A DNA stretch of 32,128 bases from an uncultured Rickettsiales bacterium (GCA_900546225.1 URBZ01000010.1:1-32128); one strand, 5' to 3'; numbered from the stretch's first letter, positions 7,216-15,101 are shown. Program-made: numbers and translations. Notes: generated from the letters alone by a model not told the origin.

Positions 7216-7981
7216 AACGTTTGTGTGCATAAAATTCTTCGTACATGTCGTCCATTGGTGTTACCGGTGGGCGGACATCTTCGATTGGAATTATCGCCGC
7301 GGGTGTCGGGCCCATCTGGCGATTATAGTGGCTGGCGGCGTTTGAATCATACGGCTTGCGTTCGCCGGTAAATTCTTCGTAATAAATTTGGCCAATGCGC
7401 ATATTCGGGTACACGACCGTTGGGTACAGAACGCGGATTTCCAGTGTCCATTGCCCACAGAACCCGTCGTCGCCACGACCCGCCGTGTGATGGTTCAAAA
7501 TAAAGTTGCGCCCAACCGATGATTTGCCGTCAATATACGGGAACAGGTTGCGGGTTTCTGTATATTCCACCGTTGCCCCCAGATAGCCGATTTCAGGCGA
7601 CAAAATAACGCCAGATTCTGGGATAATGATTTTTGTTGTGTCATGCGAACGCTTGCTGCACGGGTCCAGCAAATACTTTGGATTACGAATATCAAATTCT
7701 TCGGGTGAATTTTTATAAATCACGGTGTATGATAAATCATTGCAAAACCAATCGCGCATTGAATAGTCGCGACGTTTTGGGTCGTATTCAATTACGGGCT
7801 TCATCCCGCGTGGAATTGTGTGGGTGTACACCTTTAGCACATTGCCCAGATGCAGGTCATAACTGTTACTGCCCAGACACTTTTCGTTAAACGGTGTGAT
7901 AATGATGTCTGATTTACCCCCAGGGTTGTCCATATTTGGTGTGCGCATGCGACGCAGAATTTCAGGGCCGGTAAGTTGCAT
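7214..7981 (-). CDS. dcd: dCTP deaminase
   Basis: A 255-aa protein of the dCTP deaminase/dUTPase superfamily, converting dCTP to dUTP, the precursor of dTMP. Visible motifs are GSNSYDLHLG near the N terminus, GKSSVGRNF (family GRSSLAR), NHHTAGRGDDGFCGQWTLEIR containing the catalytic Glu in TLEI, and MRIGQIYYEEF. The ATG at 7981 was chosen because the family N terminus (a helix ending in ILRRM) starts there. An in-frame ATG at 8011 is possible, and the longer frame to 8119 would run into era. It carries extra length over the E. coli enzyme in the middle (about 85-135). Whether it also hydrolyses dUTP (bifunctional DCD-DUT) cannot be told. Confidence 0.9.
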   Translation of the reverse strand: MQLTGPEILRRMRTPNMDNPGGKSDIIITPFNEKCLGSNSYDLHLGNVLKVYTHTIPRGMKPVIEYDPKRRDYSMRDWFCNDLSYTVIYKNSPEEFDIRNPKYLLDPCSKRSHDTTKIIIPESGVILSPEIGYLGATVEYTETRNLFPYIDGKSSVGRNFILNHHTAGRGDDGFCGQWTLEIRVLYPTVVYPNMRIGQIYYEEFTGERKPYDSNAASHYNRQMGPTPAAIIPIEDVRPPVTPMDDMYEEFYAHKR

Positions 7982-8027
7982 TTTTGCATTGCCTTTGGTT
8001 TTGTGTTGCATTCTCTCTGGTGTGCAA

Positions 8028-8055
8028 ATTCTACAATGTGTGCGCGGATTTGCAA
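8028..8055 (-). promoter_or_regulatory. Promoter of dcd
   Basis: Minus-strand -35 TTGCAA (8055-8050), 16-nt spacer, -10 TAGAAT (8033-8028), the same hexamers and spacing as the tRNA-Arg promoter. The leader is about 40 nt. Confidence 0.55.
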
Positions 8056-8060
8056 GATTT

Positions 8061-8091
8061 TTGTTCACTTTTAGATTTGGTGTGGTATTCT
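8061..8091 (+). promoter_or_regulatory. Promoter of era (leaderless type)
   Basis: Extended -10 TGGTATTCT (hexamer 8086-8091) ends 7 nt before the ATG at 8099. A weak -35, TTGTTC (8061-8066), is 19 nt upstream. No Shine-Dalgarno is present. Confidence 0.5.
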
Positions 8092-8098
8092 GCCCGAC

Positions 8099-9004
8099 AT
8101 GAATACACAAAACACACAAACTTATTCTGGATTCGTGGCCATTGTTGGCCCGACCAACGCTGGCAAAAGTACCCTGTTAAATCAAATTATGGGGCGCAAG
8201 GTATCGATTGTTTCGCACAAGGTTCAGACCACGCGAACCAACCTGCGCGCCGTGAAAATGGTTGGCACGCGCCAGTTGATTTTTGTCGATACCCCTGGGG
8301 TGTTCGTGCCAAAACGCCGATTGGACAGGGCGATGGTCGGCGCGGCAATGACGGCGATATCAGATGCGGACGCGGTCTTGCTGATTATGGACGCGCAAAA
8401 GGGGATTACCCAAACCATTCGCGATTTGGTTGAAAAAATCCACGATCATAAAAACCTGTTTGTCGCGTTGAACAAGGTTGATGCGATTAAAAAGCAAGAT
8501 TTACTGCCAATCGTTGCCGAATTGTCCCAGATGGCTGACTGGCGCGAAATATTTATGATTTCGGCACTGAAAAACGACGGCGTGGACGGTATGTTGGACG
8601 CGCTGGCCGCGGTAATGCCGGCGTCGCCATATATGTTTGATGCGTCCGACGCGGTGGACGTGCCTGATAATCTGTACCTGTCGGAATTGACACGGGAAAA
8701 GATTTATAAATATATTCACCAAGAATTGCCGTATCATATCAATGTATTGACCGAACGGGTTGATGTTGACGCGGATGGGGTCTTGGACATATACCAGAAA
8801 ATTGCTGTCCAAAATGATGCGCATAAAAAGATTGTAATTGGCCGTGGTGGTGAACAGTTAAAGCAAATCGGCACCGCCGCCCGCCATGATATTCAGAATC
8901 AGTGGGGCGTGAACGCGCGCCTGCACCTGTTTGTGCGTGTTGAACCCGATTGGGAAAACAAGGCCGAAAATTACGAAGATCAAGGGTTGGAGTTCACGAA
9001 ATGA
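8099..9004 (+). CDS. era: GTPase Era
   Basis: A 301-aa GTPase that binds 16S rRNA near its 3' end and acts in 30S maturation. The G1 P-loop GPTNAGKS is at 17-24, the effector region TTRTN at about 44-48, G3 DTPG at 64-67, G4 NKVD near 126, and a C-terminal KH domain contains VIGRGGEQLKQIG. Size and order match the family. It heads a tight cluster: its stop codon overlaps the next ATG (ATGA at 9001-9004), followed by queA and the M16 protease. Transcription likely begins at or next to the start codon. Confidence 0.96.
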   Translation: MNTQNTQTYSGFVAIVGPTNAGKSTLLNQIMGRKVSIVSHKVQTTRTNLRAVKMVGTRQLIFVDTPGVFVPKRRLDRAMVGAAMTAISDADAVLLIMDAQKGITQTIRDLVEKIHDHKNLFVALNKVDAIKKQDLLPIVAELSQMADWREIFMISALKNDGVDGMLDALAAVMPASPYMFDASDAVDVPDNLYLSELTREKIYKYIHQELPYHINVLTERVDVDADGVLDIYQKIAVQNDAHKKIVIGRGGEQLKQIGTAARHDIQNQWGVNARLHLFVRVEPDWENKAENYEDQGLEFTK

Positions 9005-9396
9005 AAACGAATTTGCTGAAATGTGTAATCTTTACGACATTGACCGTGCCCGCATTGGCGGCGTGCAGAGCGTCCCAGACAACTGATTTAGTCATCACGG
9101 ACAAGGGGGCAAATAAACTGGTTTTCCGCAGTTTGTCAGAACCGCGCTTTGAAAACGTTTTGGTTTGTGACAATTCAGATTGGGCTAAATTGTTTTACCA
9201 GACGATAAATGTCGGCGATACAATCACCAGTCGTTTATCGCGATATCATCCCAGTGAATATAGGTACGGAAGTAATAGATACGGAGATATTCTGATTAGA
9301 AAAATCAATGGGCGCGATGCACAGGATGTAATGTTGGGGGCCAAACAGGATTCAGTGGTTGCACGTGCGCGTCGTGAAATTCAACGGACAAAATAA
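9001..9396 (+). CDS. Small putative lipoprotein of unknown function
   Basis: A 131-aa protein with a signal sequence ending in lipobox LAAC (Cys about 24), so probably membrane-anchored in the periplasm. I do not recognise the mature part, which has a region rich in Arg, Tyr and Ser (SRYHPSEYRYGSNRYGD). The ATG at 9001 overlaps the era stop by 4 nt, indicating translational coupling, and queA starts 1 nt after its stop. An upstream in-frame start at 8950 would lie inside era and would destroy the signal sequence, so it was not used. Confidence 0.7.
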   Translation: MKTNLLKCVIFTTLTVPALAACRASQTTDLVITDKGANKLVFRSLSEPRFENVLVCDNSDWAKLFYQTINVGDTITSRLSRYHPSEYRYGSNRYGDILIRKINGRDAQDVMLGAKQDSVVARARREIQRTK

Positions 9397-9397
9397 A

Positions 9398-10888
9398 ATG
9401 CTGCACACATCGGACTTTGATTTTGAATTACCCACTGAATTGATTGCGTCGCACCCATTGGCGCGCCGTGATGCATCCCGTATGCTGGTGGTTCGCAGTT
9501 CCCCTCCATTGGAGGGGTGTCGCGAATGCGACGGGGTGGTCAGAGATTCCGTAAATTACAGAACATTGCCGTTTAACAGCGAATTAAAAGAAAAAGCGCG
9601 CGCTTTGCGTCATGCGGGCAGTTTGCCAGAAGTGCTGTTGTGGAAAGAAATCAAAAATCATCAACTGAATGGATTGGATTTTGACAGACAGAAAGTCATT
9701 GGTAATTACATTGTGGACTTTTTCTGTGCATCCAAATTTGTCGTTATAGAAATAGATGACAAGGCAACACATGATTTGAAAGCAGAATCCGATGCCGCAC
9801 GCGATGAATATATGCGTGGCTTGAATCTGACTGTTATACGAATACCGGCGGCGGATGTGTTGAAAGATGCACATGCGGTTTATCTGTGGCTCTCTAACCA
9901 CCCCGCCTTGCAGGCACCCCTCCAACGGAGGGGAACTTGTGTTGATCTGTCTGATCGGCATATTCGTGACTTTTTGGATTATATTCAGGCGGGTGACGTG
10001 GTGGTATTTAACAATTCGCGCGTTATTCCGGCACGCTTTGACGCAACTGACGCGGCTGGGCACGAATACGAAATCACGCTGCACACCGCGGCGGGTGGTA
10101 ATCTGTGGTGGGGGTTGTGCAAGAAATTCACGCGCATCGCACGTGGCGATATATTGACCATGGCCGACGGCACACAAATCCGCGTGGTGGATTCTGACGC
10201 GGACAGTGGCCTGAAATTGGAATTTTTATGCGATGATGTGTTCGCGGTTCTGAATAAAATCGGCAAAATGCCGTTGCCACCATATATGCACCGCGACCAA
10301 GAGGATTCCGACCGTGAACGTTACCAGACCGTTTATGCCGACCCAATCGGTTCAATGGCGGCACCAACGGCGGGGTTGCACTTTACGCCCGAATTGATGG
10401 ATGAAATTGCGCGTCGTGGCGCAACGATTGTCAAGGTTACCCTGCACGTCGGCGCGGGTACGTGGATGCCGGTCAAGACCGAAGATTTAACCCAGCATAA
10501 AATGCACAGTGAATGGTGTCAGATTACCCCAGCACAGGCGGACATTATAAACAATGCGAAACGTGTTATTGCGGTTGGAACAACATCAATGCGCACACTG
10601 GAAAGTGCGGCAATACGCAACCGTGCGTTGCCGGAATCGGAACGCCAACGCCGTGTTGTGCCGTTTTGCGATACAACCGATATATTTATTACCCCAGGTT
10701 ACACGTTTGGTGCGGTTGATGTGTTGCTGACGAATTTCCATTTGCCAAAATCAACATTGTTTATGTTGGTTTCGGCGTTTGCCGGATTGGACGAAATGCG
10801 CGCTGCGTACGCACACGCGGTCGCCGAAAAATACAGATTTTTCTCGTACGGGGATTGTTGTCTGTTATTCAAAAAGGATGCACAATGA
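9398..10888 (+). CDS. queA: QueA (tRNA preQ1 ribosyltransferase-isomerase) with an in-frame DUF559 insertion
   Basis: A 496-aa frame. Residues 1-33 and 181-496 form a complete QueA, which transfers the ribosyl group of S-adenosylmethionine to preQ1 in tRNA to give epoxyqueuosine. Conserved blocks are VVFNNSRVIPARF, MPLPPYMHRD, AAPTAGLHFTPE, VTLHVGAGTWMPV, VIAVGTTSMRTLESAA and YRFFSYGD. QueA is normally about 350 aa; here 147 residues (34-180) are inserted at the loop after the first beta strands. The insert encodes a DUF559/PDDEXK-like domain (about 58-165) with short repeat-encoded stretches on each side. The frame is open throughout and the core motifs are intact, so the product may still be active as a fusion, but splitting or loss of function is possible. 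The stop overlaps the next ATG (ATGA), and tgt lies downstream. Confidence 0.92.
   Translation: MLHTSDFDFELPTELIASHPLARRDASRMLVVRSSPPLEGCRECDGVVRDSVNYRTLPFNSELKEKARALRHAGSLPEVLLWKEIKNHQLNGLDFDRQKVIGNYIVDFFCASKFVVIEIDDKATHDLKAESDAARDEYMRGLNLTVIRIPAADVLKDAHAVYLWLSNHPALQAPLQRRGTCVDLSDRHIRDFLDYIQAGDVVVFNNSRVIPARFDATDAAGHEYEITLHTAAGGNLWWGLCKKFTRIARGDILTMADGTQIRVVDSDADSGLKLEFLCDDVFAVLNKIGKMPLPPYMHRDQEDSDRERYQTVYADPIGSMAAPTAGLHFTPELMDEIARRGATIVKVTLHVGAGTWMPVKTEDLTQHKMHSEWCQITPAQADIINNAKRVIAVGTTSMRTLESAAIRNRALPESERQRRVVPFCDTTDIFITPGYTFGAVDVLLTNFHLPKSTLFMLVSAFAGLDEMRAAYAHAVAEKYRFFSYGDCCLLFKKDAQ
9497..9541 (+). repeat. Left arm: double-hairpin palindromic repeat
   Basis: Hairpin 1 pairs CCCCTCC with GGAGGGG around ATT(G); hairpin 2 pairs GTCGC with GCGAC around GAAT; then GGGGTGGTC. 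The same plan occurs at 28996-29042 and 29236-29279, and inverted at 9896-9937. Confidence 0.85.
9896..9937 (-). repeat. Right arm: inverted copy of the double-hairpin repeat
   Basis: On the minus strand it reads AGTTCCCCTCC, a 4-nt loop, GGAGGGG, then GCCT-GCA-AGGC and GGGGTGGTT. The second stem differs in sequence from the left arm but stays palindromic. Confidence 0.85.
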
Positions 10889-12159
10889 AATTTGAACCAA
10901 CACTGCATAAACTGCCCAGCGGGCTGACGGTAATCCTTGACCCGATGGATTTGGAAACCACAACGATAAGTGTATTGTTCAAAACGGGGGCGCGTGATGA
11001 AACGCCCGCCGAAATGGGCATCACCCATTTTTGTGAACATATGTTGTGCAAGGGTACAACGCGTTTCCCAACCCCGCGTGCTTTTGATGATTTTATGGAT
11101 TTTAACGGTGGCACGAAAAACGCGTATACCGGCAATAATGCGTTGGAATTGCGCGGTCGCATTTTAGCAGAAAATGCAAATCTGTTGTTGGACGTGTTTG
11201 CCGACCAGTTGCAAAATTCGCTGTTTGACCCAGAAAAAATCGAACTGGAACGCACCGTTATCAAAGACGAATTGCGTCGTGCATCGGATCGGCCTGAACG
11301 CCAATTAAAAGAATTTATATCGGGGAAACTGTTTAATTATGCAACAGGTTCTTTGCGTACATTGGGTACGTACGAAACAATCGATTCTTTTACGCGCGAC
11401 CAAATGTTGGCGTTCTTGCAACGTCGTCTGTCCGCCCAGAATTGTATAATCAGCGTGTCTGGCAAGATTATTGATGCCGACGACATGTTGAACCATATTA
11501 CGGAAAAATTCGCGTTTTTAGGCACACATTTTGTGCCGATGAATACCAGTATCACGTACACCCCAACGGTTGCGCACAACCTGCGTCCAGACGATAAAAA
11601 CATAAAATTGCGTATACTGTTCCCTGATATATGGCCATTGAAATACGAATATCGCTTTAATAATAAGTGCGTGGGTAAATTTGAACGCTTCTTGGGTCGC
11701 CAGTTATTTGACGTCGTTCGTCGTGAAAATGGGTTGGTCTATGGGTTACAGATGACGGGCTATGGTAACGAAGAATTTGGCGTCAGTGGTGTTGAAACTG
11801 AAACCGCACCGGAAAATATTGAACGTGTGGTCGCATTGATTGCGAAAACCGCCCACCGCGTGTATACCGAAAATCCAATCACAGATGACGATTTGATACG
11901 TTTTACGCATAAAAATAAATTAGGTAATGCCGATTGGTTAGAATCTGCGTCCCAGCGCATGGCAACATTGATTGGATTTTATGCCGATTACGACCGCCTG
12001 TACGATTTTTATGAAACAAATCGTATGGTTGACAGTATTCGTCGCGACGATGTCATCAAAAATTCACGTGGTTATTTTGATGGCGCAATGTCCATTATAA
12101 CCCAAGGTGCGGCGTTTTCTGCTGACTTGGCGGACATTTGGCACGAAAATTTCAAATAA
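10885..12159 (+). CDS. M16-family zinc protease
   Basis: A 424-aa protein of the M16B family (mitochondrial processing peptidase-like, PqqL/YmxG-type). The inverted zinc motif HFCEH is at 48-52 with the distal ligand expected at Glu129 in the ERTVIKDEL block, and GGTKNAYTGNNAL (about 75-88) is the usual substrate-strand motif. A C-terminal half-domain contains ENGLVYGLQMTGYG. It lacks a signal peptide, so it is probably cytosolic or acts at the membrane; the substrate is unknown. I used the ATG at 10885, which overlaps the queA stop (ATGA) and follows AAAAAGGATG. Alphaproteobacteria commonly carry such genes as relatives of MPP. Confidence 0.88.
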   Translation: MKFEPTLHKLPSGLTVILDPMDLETTTISVLFKTGARDETPAEMGITHFCEHMLCKGTTRFPTPRAFDDFMDFNGGTKNAYTGNNALELRGRILAENANLLLDVFADQLQNSLFDPEKIELERTVIKDELRRASDRPERQLKEFISGKLFNYATGSLRTLGTYETIDSFTRDQMLAFLQRRLSAQNCIISVSGKIIDADDMLNHITEKFAFLGTHFVPMNTSITYTPTVAHNLRPDDKNIKLRILFPDIWPLKYEYRFNNKCVGKFERFLGRQLFDVVRRENGLVYGLQMTGYGNEEFGVSGVETETAPENIERVVALIAKTAHRVYTENPITDDDLIRFTHKNKLGNADWLESASQRMATLIGFYADYDRLYDFYETNRMVDSIRRDDVIKNSRGYFDGAMSIITQGAAFSADLADIWHENFK

Positions 12160-12170
12160 TTGATTTCAAT

Positions 12171-12198
12171 TTGCGTACGACAAAAAACATGCTATGAT
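12171..12198 (+). promoter_or_regulatory. Promoter of tgt
   Basis: -35 TTGCGT (12171-12176), 16-nt spacer, -10 TATGAT (12193-12198), predicting a leader of about 26 nt that contains AAGGGTG before the ATG. Confidence 0.45.
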
Positions 12199-12230
12199 TC
12201 AGGCATCAGAAATAACAAGGGTGCACAGTT

Positions 12231-13346
12231 ATGGCATTGAAGTTTGATTTAATCGCAACAGATGGCATGGCGCGCCGCGGGTCGGTTGAAACCGCACACG
12301 GTACGTTCCAGACCCCCGCATTTATGGCGGTGGGCACGGCCGCCACGGTCAAGGCGCTGACCATGGATCAGGTTGCCGCCACGGGAACACAGGTAATTTT
12401 GGGCAACACATACCATTTGATGATGCGCCCTGGGGGCGATTTAGTCGAAAAAATGGGCGGGCTGCATAAATTCGGTGGTTGGCACGGGCCAATTTTGACC
12501 GACAGCGGCGGCTTTCAGGTTATGTCGCTGTCTAATCTGGTCAAAATGACCGAAGAGGGCGTCCAGTTCACATCGCACATTGATGGCGGAATCAAGCATT
12601 TCTTGCGCCCCGAAGATTCTGTGCATATCCAGCATCAACTGGATTCTAATATCACAATGGCATTGGACGAATGCCTGCATTTGCCCGCGCCACGTGAACG
12701 CGTGGAAAAAAACGTCGAAATGGTGGCGCGCTGGGCACGGCGCAGCCGCGATGCGTTTATTGACCGCCCAGGGTACGGCATATTCGGTATTGTCCAGGGG
12801 GCGGATTTCCCAGACCTGCGTAAGAAATCGGCACAGCAACTGACAGATATCGGATTTGATGGCTATGCGGTGGGCGGCTTGGCGGTGGGCGAACCCCAAG
12901 ACGTTATGTTTGATATGATTGCCACAACAACGCCACTGTTGCCCGCGGACAAGCCACGTTACCTGATGGGCGTGGGAACACCGCTGGACATTTTGGGCGC
13001 GGTTGAACGCGGAATTGATATGTTCGATTGCGTTATGCCGACGCGCGCCGGCCGCACGGCACAGGCATTTACGCGCCACGGCACAATGAATATGAAAAAC
13101 GCACGCTTTCGCGATGATGCGTCTCCGCTGGACGACCAGTGTGGCTGTCCGGCGTGCAAACTGTCGCGTGCATACATTCATCATTTGGTAAAGTGCAACG
13201 AAATATTGGGCGCAACATTGTTGACCCAGCATAATTTGTGGTTCTATCAGGATTTGATGCGCGGCATCCGCGAAGCCATAGAGCAGGGACGCTTTGCCCA
13301 ATTCAAAGCAGATTTTATAGAAAAATATACAGGTGAACAAAAATGA
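12231..13346 (+). CDS. tgt: tRNA-guanine transglycosylase
   Basis: A 371-aa bacterial TGT that exchanges guanine-34 of GUN-anticodon tRNAs for preQ1, the step before QueA. Visible residues: LTDSGGFQVMSL with the base-recognition Asp, GIVQGAD, YAVGGLAVGE, the nucleophile Asp in MFDCVMPTRAGR, and the zinc site CGCPAC...LLTQHN. Length is standard. It has its own promoter 71 bp after the M16 gene and overlaps the next ORF by 4 nt (ATGA at 13343-13346). Together with queA, 1.3 kb upstream, it makes a queuosine locus. preQ1 synthesis genes (queC/D/E/F) are not in the window. Confidence 0.97.
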   Translation: MALKFDLIATDGMARRGSVETAHGTFQTPAFMAVGTAATVKALTMDQVAATGTQVILGNTYHLMMRPGGDLVEKMGGLHKFGGWHGPILTDSGGFQVMSLSNLVKMTEEGVQFTSHIDGGIKHFLRPEDSVHIQHQLDSNITMALDECLHLPAPRERVEKNVEMVARWARRSRDAFIDRPGYGIFGIVQGADFPDLRKKSAQQLTDIGFDGYAVGGLAVGEPQDVMFDMIATTTPLLPADKPRYLMGVGTPLDILGAVERGIDMFDCVMPTRAGRTAQAFTRHGTMNMKNARFRDDASPLDDQCGCPACKLSRAYIHHLVKCNEILGATLLTQHNLWFYQDLMRGIREAIEQGRFAQFKADFIEKYTGEQK

Positions 13347-13747
13347 CAAAAACAAAGAAAGACAAACAAACAGCAGTAACAACAGCAGACCCACGGGCCA
13401 AGGTTTATGAACAACCGGTCGTCGTGAATATGGTTGGTAAAACTGTGGCGGCCCCACAGGTATTGTTGAATGACCGTGATAAAATGTATATTGCCACGGC
13501 CAAGAAAACATCCGACACAATTACATTTGTTTATTCGCTGGTGTGCCCACGTACAAATGGCGCATATTATGAAATGATTCCTAATACAGAGGTTGCCGCG
13601 TTCACAGACCCGCAACCTGCGGACATCTATTACCGCACCGTGAATCAGATTATGGAATATCAACAGCGTTCTGCTGGGTTCCGCGCAATCCGCGAAGGCG
13701 AATTTATGGCGGAATACATCAAATTATTTAACGAACGCACAAAATAA
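13343..13747 (+). CDS. Conserved-looking protein of unknown function
   Basis: A 134-aa protein with a Lys/Thr-rich N-terminal 15 residues followed by a predicted globular domain (about 22-132) containing VCPRTNGAYYEMIPN and DIYYRTVNQIMEYQQR. It has no signal peptide or membrane segment, and I do not recognise the family. Its ATG overlaps the tgt stop by 4 nt, so it is translationally coupled to tgt, and a membrane-protein gene with a strong ribosome-binding site follows 31 bp later. A role tied to tRNA modification is possible from position only. Confidence 0.65.
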   Translation: MTKTKKDKQTAVTTADPRAKVYEQPVVVNMVGKTVAAPQVLLNDRDKMYIATAKKTSDTITFVYSLVCPRTNGAYYEMIPNTEVAAFTDPQPADIYYRTVNQIMEYQQRSAGFRAIREGEFMAEYIKLFNERTK

Positions 13748-13778
13748 ACCAAACGCCAAACCAAGGGAGGGCATAACA

Positions 13779-14762
13779 ATGGCCAAAAAACAAATAGAGG
13801 TAATTGAACGCGATGGCGCAAAAACCGTCGCCAAAAAGACGTCTTATATCACGTGGGTAAAACGCGTATTTGCGGTTGTGTCTGTGGTGTGGATTGCGCT
13901 GGTCGTGTGGACGCCACTGCATATCAAAAACACGTATTCGGGCCCAATAAAGAAATCGATTGTCGTATCAATGTTCTTTGACCTGCAACGTAATATCGCG
14001 ACACAGTACGAAAACCTGTTGGACGGTATTAAAAAATCCATCAATTTGGAAAAGCCGGTATCTTTTGCCATTGACAAGGTCAAGGTTGCCGAAAACGCCG
14101 TTGACAAAGTAACCGATGCCACCGCCGCGGCGAAAAAGAAAACAGGCGAAGCAACCAAGGTCGCCAACGACGCGAAACAGGTTTCTGGGCTGATTGGTAA
14201 ATTCGGCGTCAAAACGGGCGGTTTGGACAAGGCGATTGATGCCGCCGATAAAAATATAGCCAAGGCAAATCAGGCCGTCGCCCGCGTGGACGACACCGCC
14301 GCATTGGTCAACAGCAAACTGGACAGCGTTGAACGTGAACTGACATCTGTGTTGCAAACACAGGTTGACCAAATGATTGACGAAGCAATCAAAAAACAAC
14401 TGGACAAAAATACGGGTGGTCTGGGCACAACATTGCTGACCAATTATGGGATTAAACACGTATACCCATGGCGTCCATCATCGTGGCCGGTCGCAACAAA
14501 AATCTATAACGACCTGTCTAAATCCAGTTTAAGCACAATCCAGATAATCACCGGCACGGTTGATAAATACTTTGGCTATGTCGCGTGGGGATTGGTCATT
14601 GCAGCATGGGCGGTTGGTGCGCTGGTGTGGCTGATGCTGTTCAAGAAAGTCAAAGCAATGATTGCACCATTTATCGTGTGCCCACGTTGTGGCCATACAT
14701 TTACCGACAAACGCACGGCATACGGGTTGTTAAAGGCCCTGCAACCGTGGAAATGGCTGTAA
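13779..14762 (+). CDS. Membrane protein with helical Ala/Lys/Asp-rich region and CxxC tail
   Basis: A 327-aa protein of unknown family. It has one hydrophobic segment at about 28-47, then a long alpha-helical stretch (about 75-205) with repeating Val-Ala-Asp-Lys composition reminiscent of apolipoprotein/LEA-like coiled helices, a second hydrophobic segment near 265-292 (YVAWGLVIAAWAVGALVWLML), and a C-terminal CPRCGHTF half zinc ribbon. This suggests a membrane-tethered helical periplasmic or cytoplasmic rod, with a small metal site possible at the C terminus. A strong AGGGAGGG Shine-Dalgarno precedes the ATG. It is the third gene of the tgt cluster. Confidence 0.7.
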   Translation: MAKKQIEVIERDGAKTVAKKTSYITWVKRVFAVVSVVWIALVVWTPLHIKNTYSGPIKKSIVVSMFFDLQRNIATQYENLLDGIKKSINLEKPVSFAIDKVKVAENAVDKVTDATAAAKKKTGEATKVANDAKQVSGLIGKFGVKTGGLDKAIDAADKNIAKANQAVARVDDTAALVNSKLDSVERELTSVLQTQVDQMIDEAIKKQLDKNTGGLGTTLLTNYGIKHVYPWRPSSWPVATKIYNDLSKSSLSTIQIITGTVDKYFGYVAWGLVIAAWAVGALVWLMLFKKVKAMIAPFIVCPRCGHTFTDKRTAYGLLKALQPWKWL

Positions 14763-14778
14763 AAGGGTGTGTGTTCAT

Positions 14779-15057
14779 ATGCCAGAAACAACGAAAATTA
14801 AACTGGAACAAAGCGTTTTTGACGACGCATACCGCGTTAAATTGTCCGGATTACGGTACACCGCGATTGCTGGGTGCGCTGTTATGGGGACATTGCTGTT
14901 GGGTGGTATCGTCACCCAGTTGCAACAGGCAAATGAACTGAAAAAACAAGAAATTCAGTTAAAACAACGCGAACTGGATTTGCGTGCGTGTCAGCATACG
15001 CTGGATTCATTGCGGTTTGAATATTTGCAGAAAAATATGTCAAATCGCCAAAAATAA
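14779..15057 (+). CDS. Small single-pass membrane protein with coiled coil
   Basis: A 92-aa protein with a cytosolic N terminus, one hydrophobic segment (about 28-47, YTAIAGCAVMGTLLLGGIVT) and a Gln/Lys/Glu-rich coiled coil (about 48-80). The family is not recognised. The ATG at 14779 follows AAAAGGG; a GTG 12 nt upstream is possible but less well placed. It lies 16 bp after the preceding membrane-protein gene, so they are probably one operon and may act together at the membrane. Confidence 0.6.
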   Translation: MPETTKIKLEQSVFDDAYRVKLSGLRYTAIAGCAVMGTLLLGGIVTQLQQANELKKQEIQLKQRELDLRACQHTLDSLRFEYLQKNMSNRQK

Positions 15058-15060
15058 TGC

Positions 15061-15089
15061 TTGCATTCTGATAAAGAATATGTCAGAAT
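15061..15089 (+). promoter_or_regulatory. Promoter of tRNA-Gly
   Basis: -35 TTGCAT (15061-15066), 17-nt spacer, -10 CAGAAT (15084-15089), ending 12 nt before the tRNA. The hexamers resemble those of the tRNA-Arg promoter. Confidence 0.4.
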
Positions 15090-15101
15090 ATGCCACGCAG
15101 T

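Larger units (their letters stand above)
9497..9937 (+). mobile_element. Repeat-flanked DUF559 endonuclease-like insertion element
   Basis: A 441-bp segment (147 codons exactly) bounded by inverted copies of the same palindromic repeat, starting AGTTCCCCTCC and ending GGAGGGGAACT. Between them is a DUF559 domain: LPFNSELKEKARALR, PEVLLWKEIKN, FDRQKVIGNYIVDFFC (catalytic Asp candidate), VVIEIDD (Glu/Asp candidates) and LTVIRIPAADVL. DUF559 belongs to the PDDEXK nuclease-like superfamily, related to Vsr. There is no in-frame ATG before the domain core, so it seems to be translated only as part of QueA. No target-site duplication is obvious at the edges. The element looks like a nuclease-associated mobile repeat that can insert without stopping its host gene. 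Confidence 0.8.

Noticed and set aside
9497..9937. Intein or intron inside queA
   Set aside because: No intein splicing motifs (N-terminal Cys/Ser block, C-terminal HN followed by a nucleophile) and no group I/II intron core; the insert keeps the frame and carries repeat arms instead.
12441..13520. 359-aa ORF antisense to tgt
   Set aside because: Shadow of the strongly supported tgt gene; no start signal and low-complexity content.
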